Source of the DNA: Brachypalpus laphriformis
Lineage: Eukaryota > Arthropoda > Insecta > Diptera > Syrphidae
Assembly: GCA_945910035.1 (NCBI GenBank)
Contig: OX246753.1
Coordinates: forward strand, 55,801,479-55,865,478
DNA length: 64,000 nucleotides
Direction of reading: 5' to 3'
Shown here: positions 10,621 to 22,539 of the stretch, in pieces
Position numbering within the stretch: the stretch's first letter is position 1
How the letters are laid out: each line of letters starts with the position of its first letter
Translations under genes and position numbers: made by a program
The notes under the pieces: generated by a model
Databases searched by the model: none
Seen by the model: the letters and a program-made list of their open reading frames with translations, nothing else
What the model was told of the DNA's origin: nothing

Positions 10621-12490
10621 ATTAAGGCTTTAGTCGATGACATGCTCGATTCCAGCTGCTTTGAGAAACCGGAGTGTTTGAAGTGGACCCAGCGAAGATA
10701 GATTCTTCTTTGGAACGAGATGTCATCATTTGTGATATTTCTGCAAGATCCCTGTGGAATATGTAGTGCTCTTTAAACTTACAGTGACCCGTTAATATGT
10801 CTGTTAAGATGTAAATGCGATTCTTGCTAACTTCTAGTTTCCCAGAAGTGATCCTATCCCACAAAAAGATTTTGGCCCAAGTGTCTGAGCTATTTTTTGC
10901 TAGTGCATCAGCTGCTTCCTTTCTCCGCGCTCCTACATGTCTTGGTACCCAGTAGGAAGCTACTTTATTAGCCTGTCCCAGTTTGCAAATCTTGATGAAG
11001 TACATTAAAACCAGTCTGGATCTGATCTCATGTGAGTTAAGTGTCCTTATTCCGGCTTGGCAATCTGACAGTATTGCGATTTGCGGCACACGACATTTCC
11101 TCTCAAGATTAAATTGTGCGCATCTTTCAATTGCATAAGCCTCTGCTTGGAATATGGCCCGTAAACGCCTACACTAGTGCCTGTAGATGTTTCCGATCCA
11201 TCCGCATTCCATTTAATAGTACGTTGCAAAATTGGTACTTATCGGACTCATTGCTTTAATCCTTTTATTGTTTTGCTTTGAGTCAAGTTTTCTTTCAAAG
11301 CAGTATTTTTTTGACCACATCGTCTCTGGGCCAGTCCAGAAGTATCACAGATTTGGAAAGGGTTTCTCGCTCTTTGTTTCTGATGCATCTACCTTTTCTC
11401 ACGCTTTCTATGATAAGTCTTAATACTCGTATGTGAAGCGTTGGTAGTCCTACGATTACATCTAGTGCTGCTGTGCGACAGGTTCTCATGGCTCCTGTTA
11501 TACAGATGCAGGATAGCCTTTGCACTTTATGTGGAGACGTCCTCTTCGTGCTTAGCCTTGTTTTGCTGGTCCGTGATATCCAGTGAGGTTGATCTGCACC
11601 CGCAGGTTTTACCTGAGATGTTCTTGTACACCACAACTTACTTACTTAGTTAGGTGACTCTACAGTTCGGGGTGACCCTGGGTGTCAACCAACAAGCCTC
11701 TCCGTTTAGCTCGGTCTTTAGCTAATTACGCACTTCAAGTAAGGTGAGGTCCACTTGAACTTGTGCGCGCCAACTATGGCGAGGAGCCCCTCTATTGCGC
11801 CGTCCCTCCGAATTAGATTCGAAGACTCTGTGGGCCGAATCGTTGGTGTCCATTCCCTCAAACGTCCAATACGCAGTTTTTTGAATAGGTCGATGTCGCT
11901 GTACAGCTTGTATAGTTCGTTATTGAATCTTCTCCTCCAAAACCAGTCAACGCAAGCGGGACTGATGTGATCGAATATCTTACACCATAACTAGTGGCTT
12001 TGAGTACCACAGCTTCTATATGTTCTCTCCAGAGGAGTTTGCTATACCTATTTTTGTGGATCAACTCAATACCTTCCAGTAGAATGGACACTTCATTTGT
12101 CTATTCTTTGCGAAGGGTACCACAGTGGTTTTAATTGAGTTCCCACTAAGCTCTACTGCTTCACACCACTTTTGTGTGATTCTGAAAACCCATTGAATAA
12201 TTTCGCAAAGCATTTCTTCGAATTTCCCTCTTGCAATAATAGCTATGTTGTCGGCTTATCATTGGCAGTTTATGTCAGGATCTGTCACTTTTTGTAGTAG
12301 CACATCTACTGCTAGGCTCCACATTATTTTTGATAGTACCCCTCCTTATGTGCAGCCTCTAGTGGTGCCTGCGGTGATAGCTTTTTTCCCACCTCTCTCT
12401 GAGCAGACCTGATTATCAGCATCTCACATCTTCAAATAATTGTGGTGTGGTTTACTCCTTTCATTTCAAGACCTTTTAATTGCTTCATCG
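10580..12490 (-). mobile_element. LOA/I-type LINE relic with RT and RNase H, split by an RTE
   Basis: Minus-strand reading, from high to low coordinates. A decayed RT core comes first: a TTRGCT..GGVLSKIMWSLAV turn near 12340, an ADNIAII block where YADD is expected near 12255, and a KWCEAVELSGNSIK block near 12150. The thumb SKLLWREHIEAVVLKA lies near 12010-12060. After the inserted RTE piece (11638-11980) comes KVQRLSCICITGAMRT (11470-11530). The RNase H domain (10622-11229) follows, with WNADGSETSTG, ILSDCQAGIRTL and YWVPRHVGARRKEAADALA, and then a zinc-knuckle-type tail. Several stops break it. The RNase H domain and its order after RT place it in the LOA/I group. Confidence 0.75.
11638..11980 (-). 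mobile_element. RTE 3' end nested in LINE, with ~11 bp TSD
   Basis: On the minus strand this is the 3' end of the RTE family whose intact member is at 33409-36981. It starts at the equivalent of the KIFGPVCVDGF block, keeps the FGGEDS/YELYSDIDL region in shifted frames, and ends with AAGT tandem repeats (ACTTACTTACTT at 11636-11647 on plus). TACACCACAAC (11627-11637) and TACACCATAAC (11981-11991) are the target duplication, with one mismatch. The LINE reading resumes on both sides. It is a short dead copy. Confidence 0.8.
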
Positions 12491-13554
12491 GGTGCTGCCC
12501 ATTGCCGAATAGAGGTCAGATTTGTCTGACAGTGAAATCGTCGTGTGTCTAACAATTGTGCCGTGTATCTGACGCCGGATAGGTATGAGCGCTGTCATTG
12601 AATTCTATATACATTGCTCAGAATGCACTACGTGCGTCGTTGTTACTCCTGTGGTGAATTCTGTAATATTATATAGATTGCCCATTAGACAAAATGTATA
12701 TGATTAACACCTTGAAACATTCTTAAAATCGTGCACAAACTACGCAGCGAATCATTGTTCTGGTGAAAACCCAATAAAATCTATCTATTATGACATTTCA
12801 GTATGATACTTTCGTATGATGACACATTGGACTTTTATGAACACATCCTCCGCTGTATTCACAATCTGTGGCAGTTAGCTAAAAGATCTATTAGACTTTA
12901 AAAAAGGAAATATCTGGCAATCACTTCGAAATGATACTCTCTTAAAATATCTTTTAAAAAACTCAGCATGGTATCTATGAGAATACAACCCATTTTGAAC
13001 GAGTGCCAGTGCACTATGCCTCCTGAAACATACTAACAAAAGCATTATTTAATAACCCCATTTAATTCAATAAATCCTTATTTCTACGTGAAGGTGTAAA
13101 CAAATGGATGGGCCAATCTTGCAGAGGTTTTGTGTCTCAAAAACGAACAAGTAATAAATGTACATGTATGAATCAGTTCATCTACTCTAATCAAAAAATA
13201 TATCCTTTCTATCAATCGTCAAACATGCCTATGTAACTGCGCTTTTAAGAAAAAGAACGAAAGTAACTTGCTCTCGTGTGTAAGGAGTCGAAAGGACATT
13301 CACTGAACCACAAAAGGGTGCTGGTTTGCGGTTTTTGTAAAAACCTGTTTCATTCCAATATTTAATGAGGAATATTAGTACCTTGCCAGAACCATTTATG
13401 GCGATGAAGGGTAGTTCGATCGATTCTTTACTAAGATTAAAAATATCGCTGCATCAGTTCAAATGCGGCCTTTAACTAAAGATTCATCGAAGTCCAAATC
13501 GCAGTTGCTTTTAGCAGTTAAAATCATATTTAACCTCGGTAGTCATCAAGCAAA
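12491..13554. other. No recognisable gene
   Basis: Unassigned AT-rich sequence. The part nearest 12490 may be upstream LINE coding sequence too decayed to read. Confidence 0.5.
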
Positions 13555-14528
13555 ACAGTGTTTTTTTGCCTAGGGGGTAGACCCGCTCTATTTCAAGTAG
13601 TGTGAGACTTCTACCCACTAAAAACCACCTTTAACCTCTTTTCAACCTGACACCATCCACTTCGGAACCGCTTTAGCATTAAATACTTCAGAGTGGTGTC
13701 ATTTTCTTTCCTTCTGGGTTTATAATATCTTGCCGGTAAGGCTTTCATCAATTTGTTAAACTTACTGAGGGTATATTTACTTCCTCCTCTCTCTTTTTCG
13801 ATCTGAATACCGTCTCAATGAATAAAGATATTTTATTCCACGTGTCGATACTCGAGACCATCTTGTTTACGCCATTTTCTGGAGAAAATTCGCCTATCTC
13901 TGACTCTAGACTATTTCTTTCTGCTGCCCACCTGTTGCAAATAAAAAACGTATGATAAGCATCGAGAGTCTCCGTATTGGCAGGCTGCGCTCCCTACTTT
14001 CATCATCTTGTGCAGGTACCGGTTGAAGTAACCGTATACAGTAAGGAACTGGGTGATATAATAATTCACTTCACCGTGCTCCCGCTCCATCCGTGCCGCA
14101 ACGCCTCTGATCAACTGGTAGGTCCACCTTTCCTTCGCTTCGGCGTTCCATCTGTTTTGTCACTTCTGCTCCGAGAGTTGCTTCGCTTCTGTAGCTGTTG
14201 TTGCCGAGCCTACTTCGCCTTCTTGTCGTGGACGTACTTCCTTGCTGCTGCTGGGAGATCAATGGGCGTCACTCCTGCGACTACTAGGGTTGCTGGCTCC
14301 GACACTGTTCGGTATGAACCCGTTTTGCTTCCGACATCTGGGCTGACGCGCTCAAAAAGGAGATATACAGGAAGAAAGTGGCCGCGATGCAACGTATAGG
14401 AGCTGCTGGCTCCGACACTGTTCGGTATGAACTCGTTATCCGAAGGGCTCCTATACGTTACATCGCGGCCACTTTCTTCCTGTATATCTCCTTTTTGAGC
14501 GCGTCAGCCCAGATCTCGGAAGCAAAAC
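13555..14528 (-). mobile_element. R1/Jockey-type LINE C-terminus and 3' UTR with internal inverted duplication
   Basis: Minus-strand reading runs from SDIWADALKKEIYRKKV (near 14500) through VSEPA and a KGRW-like step to ARMEREHGEVNYYITQFL and RYLHKMMKVGSAACQYG (13990-14110). It continues past a stop as FSPENGVNKM and DTWNKISLFIE (near 13790-13890). A 3' UTR contains TTTTTAGTGGGTAGAAG (near 13610-13630). The motif order is that of the zinc-knuckle tail of R1/Jockey-type elements. The segment 14322-14528 is scrambled by an inverted duplication (separate entry). Confidence 0.65.
14291..14528. repeat. 82 bp inverted duplication with 34 bp direct repeats
   Basis: 14322-14403 and 14447-14528 are reverse complements with about two mismatches, separated by 43 bp. 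In addition 14291-14324 and 14404-14437 are direct repeats of a 34 bp block (TGCTGGCTCCGACACTGTTC...), with one mismatch. The LINE coding sequence was therefore copied backwards and reinserted next to itself. This looks like template switching during replication, repair or reverse transcription and not like an element's terminal repeats. Confidence 0.85.
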
Positions 14529-14689
14529 AGTGTATCTGGACAAGATTTGGTGGCATTTGACAAGCCCAGGCGCTATGTAAGCCACATTTTCGGGTTATTT
14601 TTATCACATTGGTTGTTTCAAGTCAAACTACATATTGCTGAACTACAATATTTGAGAGCCCAAGAAGAATATCAGGCAGCTTGTAAAAA

Positions 14690-15361
14690 AGCCAACACCG
14701 ACAAATTGGACAGAACGTCACAGTGAGCATCTATAACTTCGAGGTAGTAAGGGACTTTGTCTACCTTGGCTCTGCTATAAACTCGAAAAACAACATCTGC
14801 GCAGAAATCAAGCGAAGAATAACTCTTGCCAATCGCTGTTTTTTGGGCTTATAAGGCAATTCAACAGTAAAGGCCTATCTCGAACAACTAAAGAGACTCT
14901 GTATAAAACCCTGATTATCCCAGTCCTGCTTTATGGCGCTGGAATATGGACTTTATTAAAAGAGGATGAAGATATCCTTGGTCGCTTCGAGAGAAAAATT
15001 CTTCATAAGATTTTCGGTCCCGTTTGCGTTGACGGGTTTTGGAGGAGAAGATTCAATCACGAACTATACGAGCTGTACAGCGACATCGACCTAGTCAAAA
15101 ACTGCGTGTTCGACGTCTGAGATGGCTAGGACATGTAGGGCGAATGGATACCAACGCTCCGGCCCACAGAGTCTTCGAATCTAACCGCGAGGGACGACGC
15201 AGTAGAGGAAATCATCGCCGTAAGTGGCGCGCACAAGTTCAAGGGGACCTCGACCAACTTGGAGTGCGCAACTGGAGGCAATTAGCTAAAGACCGAGCTA
15301 AATGGAGTCAGTTGAGACCCAGGTTCACCCCGAACTGTAGCGCCACCTAAGTAAGTAAGTA
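14690..15361 (+). mobile_element. RTE 3' fragment, same family as the intact copy at 33409
   Basis: Plus-strand 5'-truncated copy beginning at the equivalent of the intact element's 36305 (QNVTVxxYNFEVVRDFVYLGSAIN). It runs through the thumb and C-terminal region to the shared 3' end TAGCGCCACCTAAGTAAGTA at 15347-15361. By eye it differs from the intact copy at only a few positions per 100 bp, suggesting a fairly recent arrival. Single-base indels break the frame near 14850 and 15105. No TSD was identified. Confidence 0.85.
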
Positions 15362-17956
15362 ACATACAGGTGCTAATTATAATGAATAAATTTGTCTTTG
15401 AAAATACTTAACAAATTTAATTTTACCATAAGAGACGTCGAAAATATTTCATATCTTTCTCTGTCTGTATGTCTTACTTTCACTGAGGTTGTGATTAACG
15501 CTTCATTCCACGTTCTTAAACAAATCTTTTGAAGGTTAAAGATCAAAGAGGGAAAACTCTTTGGCACCATGACGGCTGTTGCTACGCTTATGTGTTTTCA
15601 TCCACTCAATTTCCAATGTCTAAAATACAACAACGAATTTCTTAAATTAACACCTCCGTATGAGTACTCTTTACCTAATTATGGTACGCTTACTATTATA
15701 TCGCACATGTTGCCATGACATCTGCATTTTCACTCTTCGAAATTAAGGTTATACCCGTAAAATGTTACCACTTTTCTGCTGAAACCAACTGTAATTAAAC
15801 AAATGATTTGCCCAATAAGAAGGGCATATTCAACCTCCAATTCCATAGAAACCCGACATAACCGTACCCCCGTAGCTGACAAGCACACCTAAGGTCATTC
15901 AATTAAAGGACACAAATGAAGGAATATTTTTGTCGTAATTAATAAAACAGATCGACCATAACTCGAGCGCTGCCATAGCGAGTTATGTCCATATTTATTT
16001 CTTTTCCTCGACGGTCGGACGCCCGGTCGTATATAATAATTTGAATCCAAAAAACAAGGAATTGCGCGCATTTTTATGAGGCGTGTGTTGTCGTTCTGCC
16101 AGCCTTCACTTCCAATTCTCTCACTTGAGTAATGAGTTCTGGTGGCTAGTGGCTAGCGGCCACCGTCAGGTAGGGTGTTGGAATTTATGAAAGACAAAAG
16201 TAATGCCCTCCGGGGCATAAGTTTACTTTGACATGTTTGCTATCCTGGGGAGAATTAATTTGGTTTTTAATTAAGTTGAGTTTTCTCTCGGGTGCCAGTC
16301 AGTGGGAGTGGGTAGAACCACAGACTACCCCGAAAGTAAATACAACATTTTTTTTTTTGGTGAGTAAAACGAATGGATGTGCTTGTTCCGGTTGTTGTGG
16401 TCCTGCCCGTGTAAACCCAATCATTAATGACCTCTTTGGGGAGATATATCTGCAATGTGTGTATTTGAAAGCAGGGATGTGATCAAGTCTATAGTCTGAC
16501 TAGTTCGTAACAAATGGCAAGTCCTGCTGAGAAGACTAGTTGTATACACAGCAGGCAAATGGTGTTATCCGCAGTGGAGTAGCCTCATGAAAATCGCCAG
16601 TTGGCCGCGAAAGTGAGATTGGAAAAGTTTTGTTTGGAAGTAGATTTGGGATTTTCATGGACTAACAGTTCGAAAAAGTGGACAATTTGGTTGATGGTAG
16701 TGGGAATAGCAAACACTCGACTGGGGCAATGTTGTGCCGAGTTTTAATGCTTGTAAAGAACTACATATAAAGGACACTGTTTGGTTGTGGCTTAGGAGTA
16801 ATCGCAGTATTGTACGGCGCATACGTAACAATTTTATTTCAATTCCATTGGAAACTTGAGAACGGTTGGTAATAAATGCAAAATATATTTTTCAATGGGG
16901 GTATAGGGAAAATATATATAGTAGTCCTCCCACATTTAGGTATGGAAATTGATGAAACACAGAAGGGTATAATTATGCGAACGACAGTCGTATTTGCCAC
17001 TTGTTTGTCTAGACTCTGAAGGACTGGGATGAAAGGGATTTATGAGAAAATTGTGAAAATAATATAAGCAGTTGAACAATGTTGAATATATTGAACGAGA
17101 GCATTATATTTTTGCTCAATTATAAAAAAGTGGGCACTTGAACAATGCCCTTCAAGTGGGCCTCAGAAACCTGACAAAAAAAATACATACACCTTGGCGT
17201 TAAATGAGGTTAATATAGTTTGTAGCAAAATATTTCGTAATAATGAATGTTGTCATTAGCAGTGAAAACACTTCAACTTTAAGGTACTTCAATTACCTGG
17301 AAAAACCTCAAAAACGCAAAAAAAATAAATTAAATAATCAATATTAAATAACAAAAAGTAATGCAAAAATACCCAATACGATGAACATCTCAGAGAGTTA
17401 AAAGGATTACATGGCGGTAGTAATTCTTTTCGCTTTCTGGTTATATTATACTTAGTACAAGTGTTCTCTAGTGGAATAATTAATTTAAAAAGCAATTCAT
17501 TCAGAGAACTTTAATATATATTTAGGCCCAGTAAGTTAGAATAAGATAGTTAAGTGAATTAAGCTAGTTTTAAGCGTTTTTGTTACCACGTAAAATTTTC
17601 TGAATTTAAAAATAATAATGCATTGAAAATGAAAATGAAATGAAGCCAGATCAGAGGGGGTGAAGTATTTCTTGAACCATTTGAGGAATTCTAGACATTT
17701 TGCAGCATTTTTGGCGACCTCGAATACGTGCTCGTTCCAACAAAGATTTATTGATGCACATGCCGCGAATGGTCGGATTCAGCGATGCAAGTACCATTCA
17801 TGGACAATGGTTAAGGGTCTTGGTTTCCCTTGAGGGACAGCAAACAACATTGAGTTTTGTATGCAGTGAATTCCTATTGCTCGATCTTCATACGGTTATA
17901 CAATTGAATGTGTTCAATATACGCTGACGCTCCTCTTCTACATTTACATGAAAATA
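15362..17956. other. No recognisable gene
   Basis: About 2.6 kb of unassigned sequence. Frames at 16228-16482 and 17700-17927 were read and not recognised. No RNA gene or repeat boundary was seen. Confidence 0.5.
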
Positions 17957-18150
17957 AATAAATACTTGGCGCAACAGCTCTTAAAGTGCCTGCGCCTAGC
18001 TTCTCGCAACTACTCGTGTTGTGTGCATTATGTTTTTCACGCGAATGGAAGGGACCTACAGTTTAGTGCCGTATCCGAAGGGCAATTTTTTTTTTGAGAA
18101 GCTTTTTCATGACAACAATACTTTCGATTGTTTGTCAGACGTTCACGAGA
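17957..18150 (-). repeat. SINE A, copy 2 (tRNA-like head missing)
   Basis: Minus-strand copy of the SINE A 3' body, starting at the conserved 3' end (plus-strand ACTTGGCGCAACAGCTC) and running to the ACGTTCACGAG block. The tRNA-like head is lost, so it carries no pol III promoter. It abuts the inverted Jockey element that starts near 18165. Confidence 0.8.
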
Positions 18151-18164
18151 TATAATCGGCAATA

Positions 18165-19695
18165 GCGATATAGCCCTGTAACAAACTAGGGACAAATTTT
18201 AGCTTAAATGAGGCATTTATTAAATTTGTTATTTTAATTATTGCCTACATGGGTAAGTTCTTTAATACGTCACCAGATATAAGGTCATATCCAGGACTTT
18301 TCTTTGCGTTTATCTCATGCTTGATTAGGAGGGCGTATTTTGTTAGGATTTGTGGGTAGAATCTCTTCGCTTTCCTCTTCAGATGGTTCTAATAGCATAG
18401 GTTGTCTGTTTCCATTTTCATCTGGTGGTTTAAATATGTTTTTTAGGTAGTCTGTGAAAAGAATGGCTTTATCCTCATCGCTTCTTGCCCAGTTTCCATC
18501 AGGTGCTTTGATTGGAGGTATTTGCAAAATAGGTTGTTTTAGTCCTTTTGTAGCTTTCCATAGAGAGTAATTTGTAGCGTATTCAGCTGTTAATCCTCCG
18601 AGGTACCTGTTCATTGAGTCCTCTTTAAATTTTCTAATTTCTCTTTTCAGTTGCTGACTAAGGTTGTTTAGCTTCGCTTTATGTTTTGGAGCTCTTGATT
18701 TCTGCCATGTTCTTCTTGCTCGTCTTTTATCTGTTATTAAATCCTTTATTTCTTTCGGGTAGTTTCTTTTCATACCGGGAGTGCTTTCCCAGGCCAATTT
18801 CTGAATATCGCTGACCGACCTATGTGCTTCTTTTTCTATATCATTTTTGGATATAAGAGGTGTCAGTGAGCCTATTCTATTTGTTAGGTTCAACTTGAAG
18901 GCTTGCCAATCTGTTCTTTTGTTTTTTGAGGTTTAAGCATTTGTATTTTGAATTACATATTCACTAATTTGGAGAATTATAGGTGAATGGTCAGAGCGTA
19001 GATACTCAAATTTATCTATGTGTATGTAGCTGCTCGACAAATTTTTGATTATGTAAAAATCTATTAGATCTGGTATCTTATTTTTGTCTGTAGGTGGGCC
19101 TTCCTGTCGAGAGAGTTTCACAGTGATATTTTTGAATTGCAGCATAAAGCTCTCTTCCTCTTGTTGAAGTTAATCTAGAACCCCAGTTTAAGTTTTTTGC
19201 ATTAAAATCACCACCTATTATGTATCTGTTTCCTAGTTTTTCAAAAAAATTAGAATATTCTTCTTTTTTGATTGAAAGTTTTGGAGGACAGTAAATGGCA
19301 GCAATATTAATTTTTTTATGTTTAGTTTTTATGCTTACTGCTGTAGCTTGTATTTTCTCTGTAGTGTATTTCAACTCCTCATATTGTTGGATATTGTTTT
19401 TTACTATAACTACGCTTCCACCCTTAGCTGAGTTGTCAGGGTCAGCGTTGTGGTGGATGTTATAGTTTTTAAATTTTATTTCCGTGTGTTTTGTAAACTA
19501 GGTTTCTGAAATAAGACAAATGTCTATGTTATTTGTTTCAAGAATCACCTGCAATTCCTGTTCGTGTTGCAGGAGACCATTTACATTCCAAAATATAACT
19601 TTAAGGTTTTGATCCATGATTATGCTTAAATGTTTTTTCGTTTATGTTTTCTAACTTTTTAAGTCGCATTTCTAGAGTATCAAGTTTGCTCGCTA
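18165..19695 (-). mobile_element. Jockey-clade LINE: inverted 5' segment (ORF1 end, endonuclease, start of RT)
   Basis: Minus-strand reading. An ORF1 C-terminus (LDTLEMRLKKLE, stop near 19601) overlaps the ORF2 ATG near 19619. ORF2 opens with LKVIFWNVNGL (endonuclease Asn), then CLISET, IAAIYCPP, GGDFNAKNLNWGSR and STGRPTY, with SDHSPI near 18980. A linker (18315-18893) follows, then the RT finger block KKSPGYDLISGDVLKNLP near 18270. A stop near 19506 and frameshifts near 19145, 18930 and 18330 kill it. The RT catalytic half is not on this strand; it continues on the plus strand from 19696, giving one element with an inverted 5' part. Confidence 0.8.
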
Positions 19696-20800
19696 AACGT
19701 ATAAATAAAATAATTGAAAGAAAAAGCTGATTCCGAGCCATAAATTTGGTTTTCAAAGGCAGCACTCTACGATACAACAGGTACACAGAATTTCGGATAA
19801 GGTCGAAGAAACATTAGAAGAAAGGAAGGTCTGTTCAGCTGTATTCTTGGATATAGCACAGGCCTTTGATAAAGTATAGCACGAAGGACTTATCTATACA
19901 CTGAGATGTATGCTACCAAATCAGTATGCTTCCATTCTTAAATCTTACCTAGATGGAAGACATTTTAGAATAAAACAACAGAATACTTATTCAAAACTAA
20001 GAGAAATAAAGGCCGGCGTACCGCAAGCTAGTGTACTGGGCCCTATATTATACCTGTTATATACTAGTGATATTCCGGAATTAGAAAACCACACTATGGC
20101 AACATTTGCAGATGATACTGCAATATTAGCAGAAGGGAGAACTAATGAAGACTCGACAGAAAAACTCCAAATAGGAATAAACAAAATCTGTGAATAGACT
20201 AAAAAGTGGAGAATCAAATTGAATGAGTCCAAGTCAGTCCATCTTGATTTTACAAATAAAAAGGTTTAACATATACCAATCATTATCAATGAAAAAATAG
20301 TACCATACACTAATACAGCGAAATATTTAGGTATGACACTAAATGCTAAGCTGCGATAGAAAAAGCACATAAAAAAGAAAAAAGAACAGTTAGAGATCAA
20401 ATATAGAAAATTGCACTGGTTGATAAGTAGGTAGAAACTCAACTGTATCAATTGGAAATAAAGTGCTTATATATAATCAAATTCTGAAACCAACATGGAC
20501 ATATGGAATCCAACTATGGGGTTGTGCCAAAAAGAAAAACGAAGACATAATACAACGATTCCAAAATAAGGTGCTTAGAAATATAGTAAATGCACTTTAG
20601 TTCATAAGGAACACTGACCTTCATCGAGACTTGAAGATAAAAAGTGTAAGTTCGGAAATCCTTAAACATGCAAAAAAAATACAAAGAAAAGCTAGAAGAG
20701 CATATAAACTTAGATGCGATAAAACTTTTGAATAATGAAAATCAATTACGAAGGCTCAAAATAATAAAACCTCTCGATTTAACGTAACTTTAGAAGTATA
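19696..20800 (+). mobile_element. Jockey-clade LINE: 3' segment (RT core) of the same insertion
   Basis: Reading begins INKIIERK near 19702, then LIPSHKFGFQRQHSTIQQVHRI (near 19726-19790) and AVFLDIAQAFDKV with a stop in place of the usual Trp (near 19875). KAGVPQASVLGPILYLLY and FADDTAIL (20107-20130), the catalytic box, follow, then KYLGMTLNAKL near 20315 and a worn thumb. The 3' boundary is uncertain, about 20790-20900. Together with 18165-19695 it covers ORF1 end to RT in the order expected of one Jockey element with its 5' part flipped. Confidence 0.8.
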
Positions 20801-21099
20801 AGAAAAAAGAAAGAAGTATATATAGATGCATAACATAGCACATCCGAAAAAAAAGATACACCAGATGGTGGATCTCAGTCAAAGACGTAGATGTCAGGAA
20901 AAAATTGCTTATTAGTCCAAGTGACTTGATAGCAATTAGGCTGGTTCCTCCCCGCCCTGCGATGAAAAGCGAAAATGGCGTTACCGTAGGGTGAACTGGA
21001 AGAAGGGAGAAGGGGTTACTGGGTAAAAATCCCACACTGTTACTGAATACGGGCTCAGCTTCGTCTTTTGAAGATTACCACCTCCCAGCGTAAAAAAAA

Positions 21100-21216
21100 G
21101 ACGTTCACGAGAGGAGAGACTGTGAAAAAAAAACTTTTTGGTGTTTTCTGGGATTCGAACTTCGAATCTCATGCGCAGTGGTCCGACACACTAACCACTT
21201 ACGCCTCGGCGTCCAC
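21100..21216 (-). repeat. SINE A, copy 3 (tRNA-like head only)
   Basis: Minus-strand copy of the first ~115 bp of SINE A, with the B-box-like TTCGAA..CCCAG and the A-box region (plus-strand CACTAACCACTTACGCC). The 3' body is absent beyond the ACGTTCACGAG block. Together with copy 2, about 3 kb away on the same strand, it could be the other half of one SINE separated by the Jockey insertion: copy 2 ends and this one begins at the same ACGTTCACGAG block. Confidence 0.8.
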
Positions 21217-22539
21217 AGCAAGTTCGCGATTGGAAAAGAACAATGGCACTAAGCTATATGCAGATAGTTTCAAGTCAGACAAATCTTCGACTACCTGTGT
21301 TTCACTAAATCCCAAAACAACTGGTTTATGGGGATGAGCGTGGGTGTATAAGTCAAACAAATTTGTTCGAATTCCTCTTCCTTATTGCTCACTCTATGTA
21401 TCCAAACATATACAAATTGCAGTCATCACTGCACGCGAATAAATTATGAAAAAAAAAAGATATTATCTTAAGAATCTATAATTTATATCTACGTATAGAA
21501 ACAGATATTTATATCCAACCATAGAACTATGAAATTGTCACGACAAGACCCATATCTTTCTATCAACTTATTGACGCCTGCCCACCACCTAACGATCCTT
21601 ATCACTTCCAACAAGTGTCGCATAGCACACTAGATGAGTAATTTTGCTATGCAAGCCCAAATTATGTTTAACAGCTCCTTTCATGATATGCTTGGTGATA
21701 TGGCTTTAAATCCTAATTGGCTAAGCTTTTACTTGCGTCCCTTTTCGGCGTTTTCCTTTCGTTAGCGTAAAATTCCCACTTCCAATGCAAATCATAAGCA
21801 TCCTCGTTTTAAGTAAATAACATTTTGCATAATAAGCATTCCAATGTAAAGAAATTTTATTGTATTACCAAGGATTAACTATGATTTTCTATGATGCCAT
21901 CAGCCTTATCTCTTACTGCGACTGTTTGCATAATAAACAGACGAGAACGCGGACCCGACAGGAGTCTTTGAAATTCGATTTAATTTCTTTTGTTGGTGGT
22001 GTGCCCTACGTTTTGTAATTCTAATTAGCCGGATAGTTCTTGGGGGGATTTGTATGTATTTTTGTCTTGTTGCTAAGAGCTCCTCTAATTGGAGGCTGTG
22101 TAGCCAGTCCAGGGCGCAGTGCTGTTGAGAGAGTATTACTTTGGTGACTGGGGGTTATAGATTTCTAATTATAAGCTCATTAGACTGAAATGATTGTGCG
22201 GTGATTGTTAGGTAATCTGGTGATAAATGTCGCTTTTTTTCCTTGAGTGCTTGGATTTTTAAGGGATTAAGAGTTTGCGACGGGTACACGTTTCGCGAGG
22301 GATAATTAAAATCGGATTAATTCCTGTTGTTTTATGTTCGACTTTATTCAATTGGAAGAGTCTTAGCTATAAAAGACTTACGAGTGATTTATTTTTATTT
22401 ATTTGTAAAGGGAGCAGTTAAATCAGTCTGCTTATGGTATGCTGTTACTTAGAAGTCATTAAAAAATGCCCCCGTCTGTATTCTTTTCCTATTTAATGGT
22501 ATCAAGCCGATCATTCAAAGCCGATTAGGGTGGATTGTG
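21217..22539. other. No recognisable gene
   Basis: Unassigned AT-rich sequence. No frame or repeat could be supported. Confidence 0.5.
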
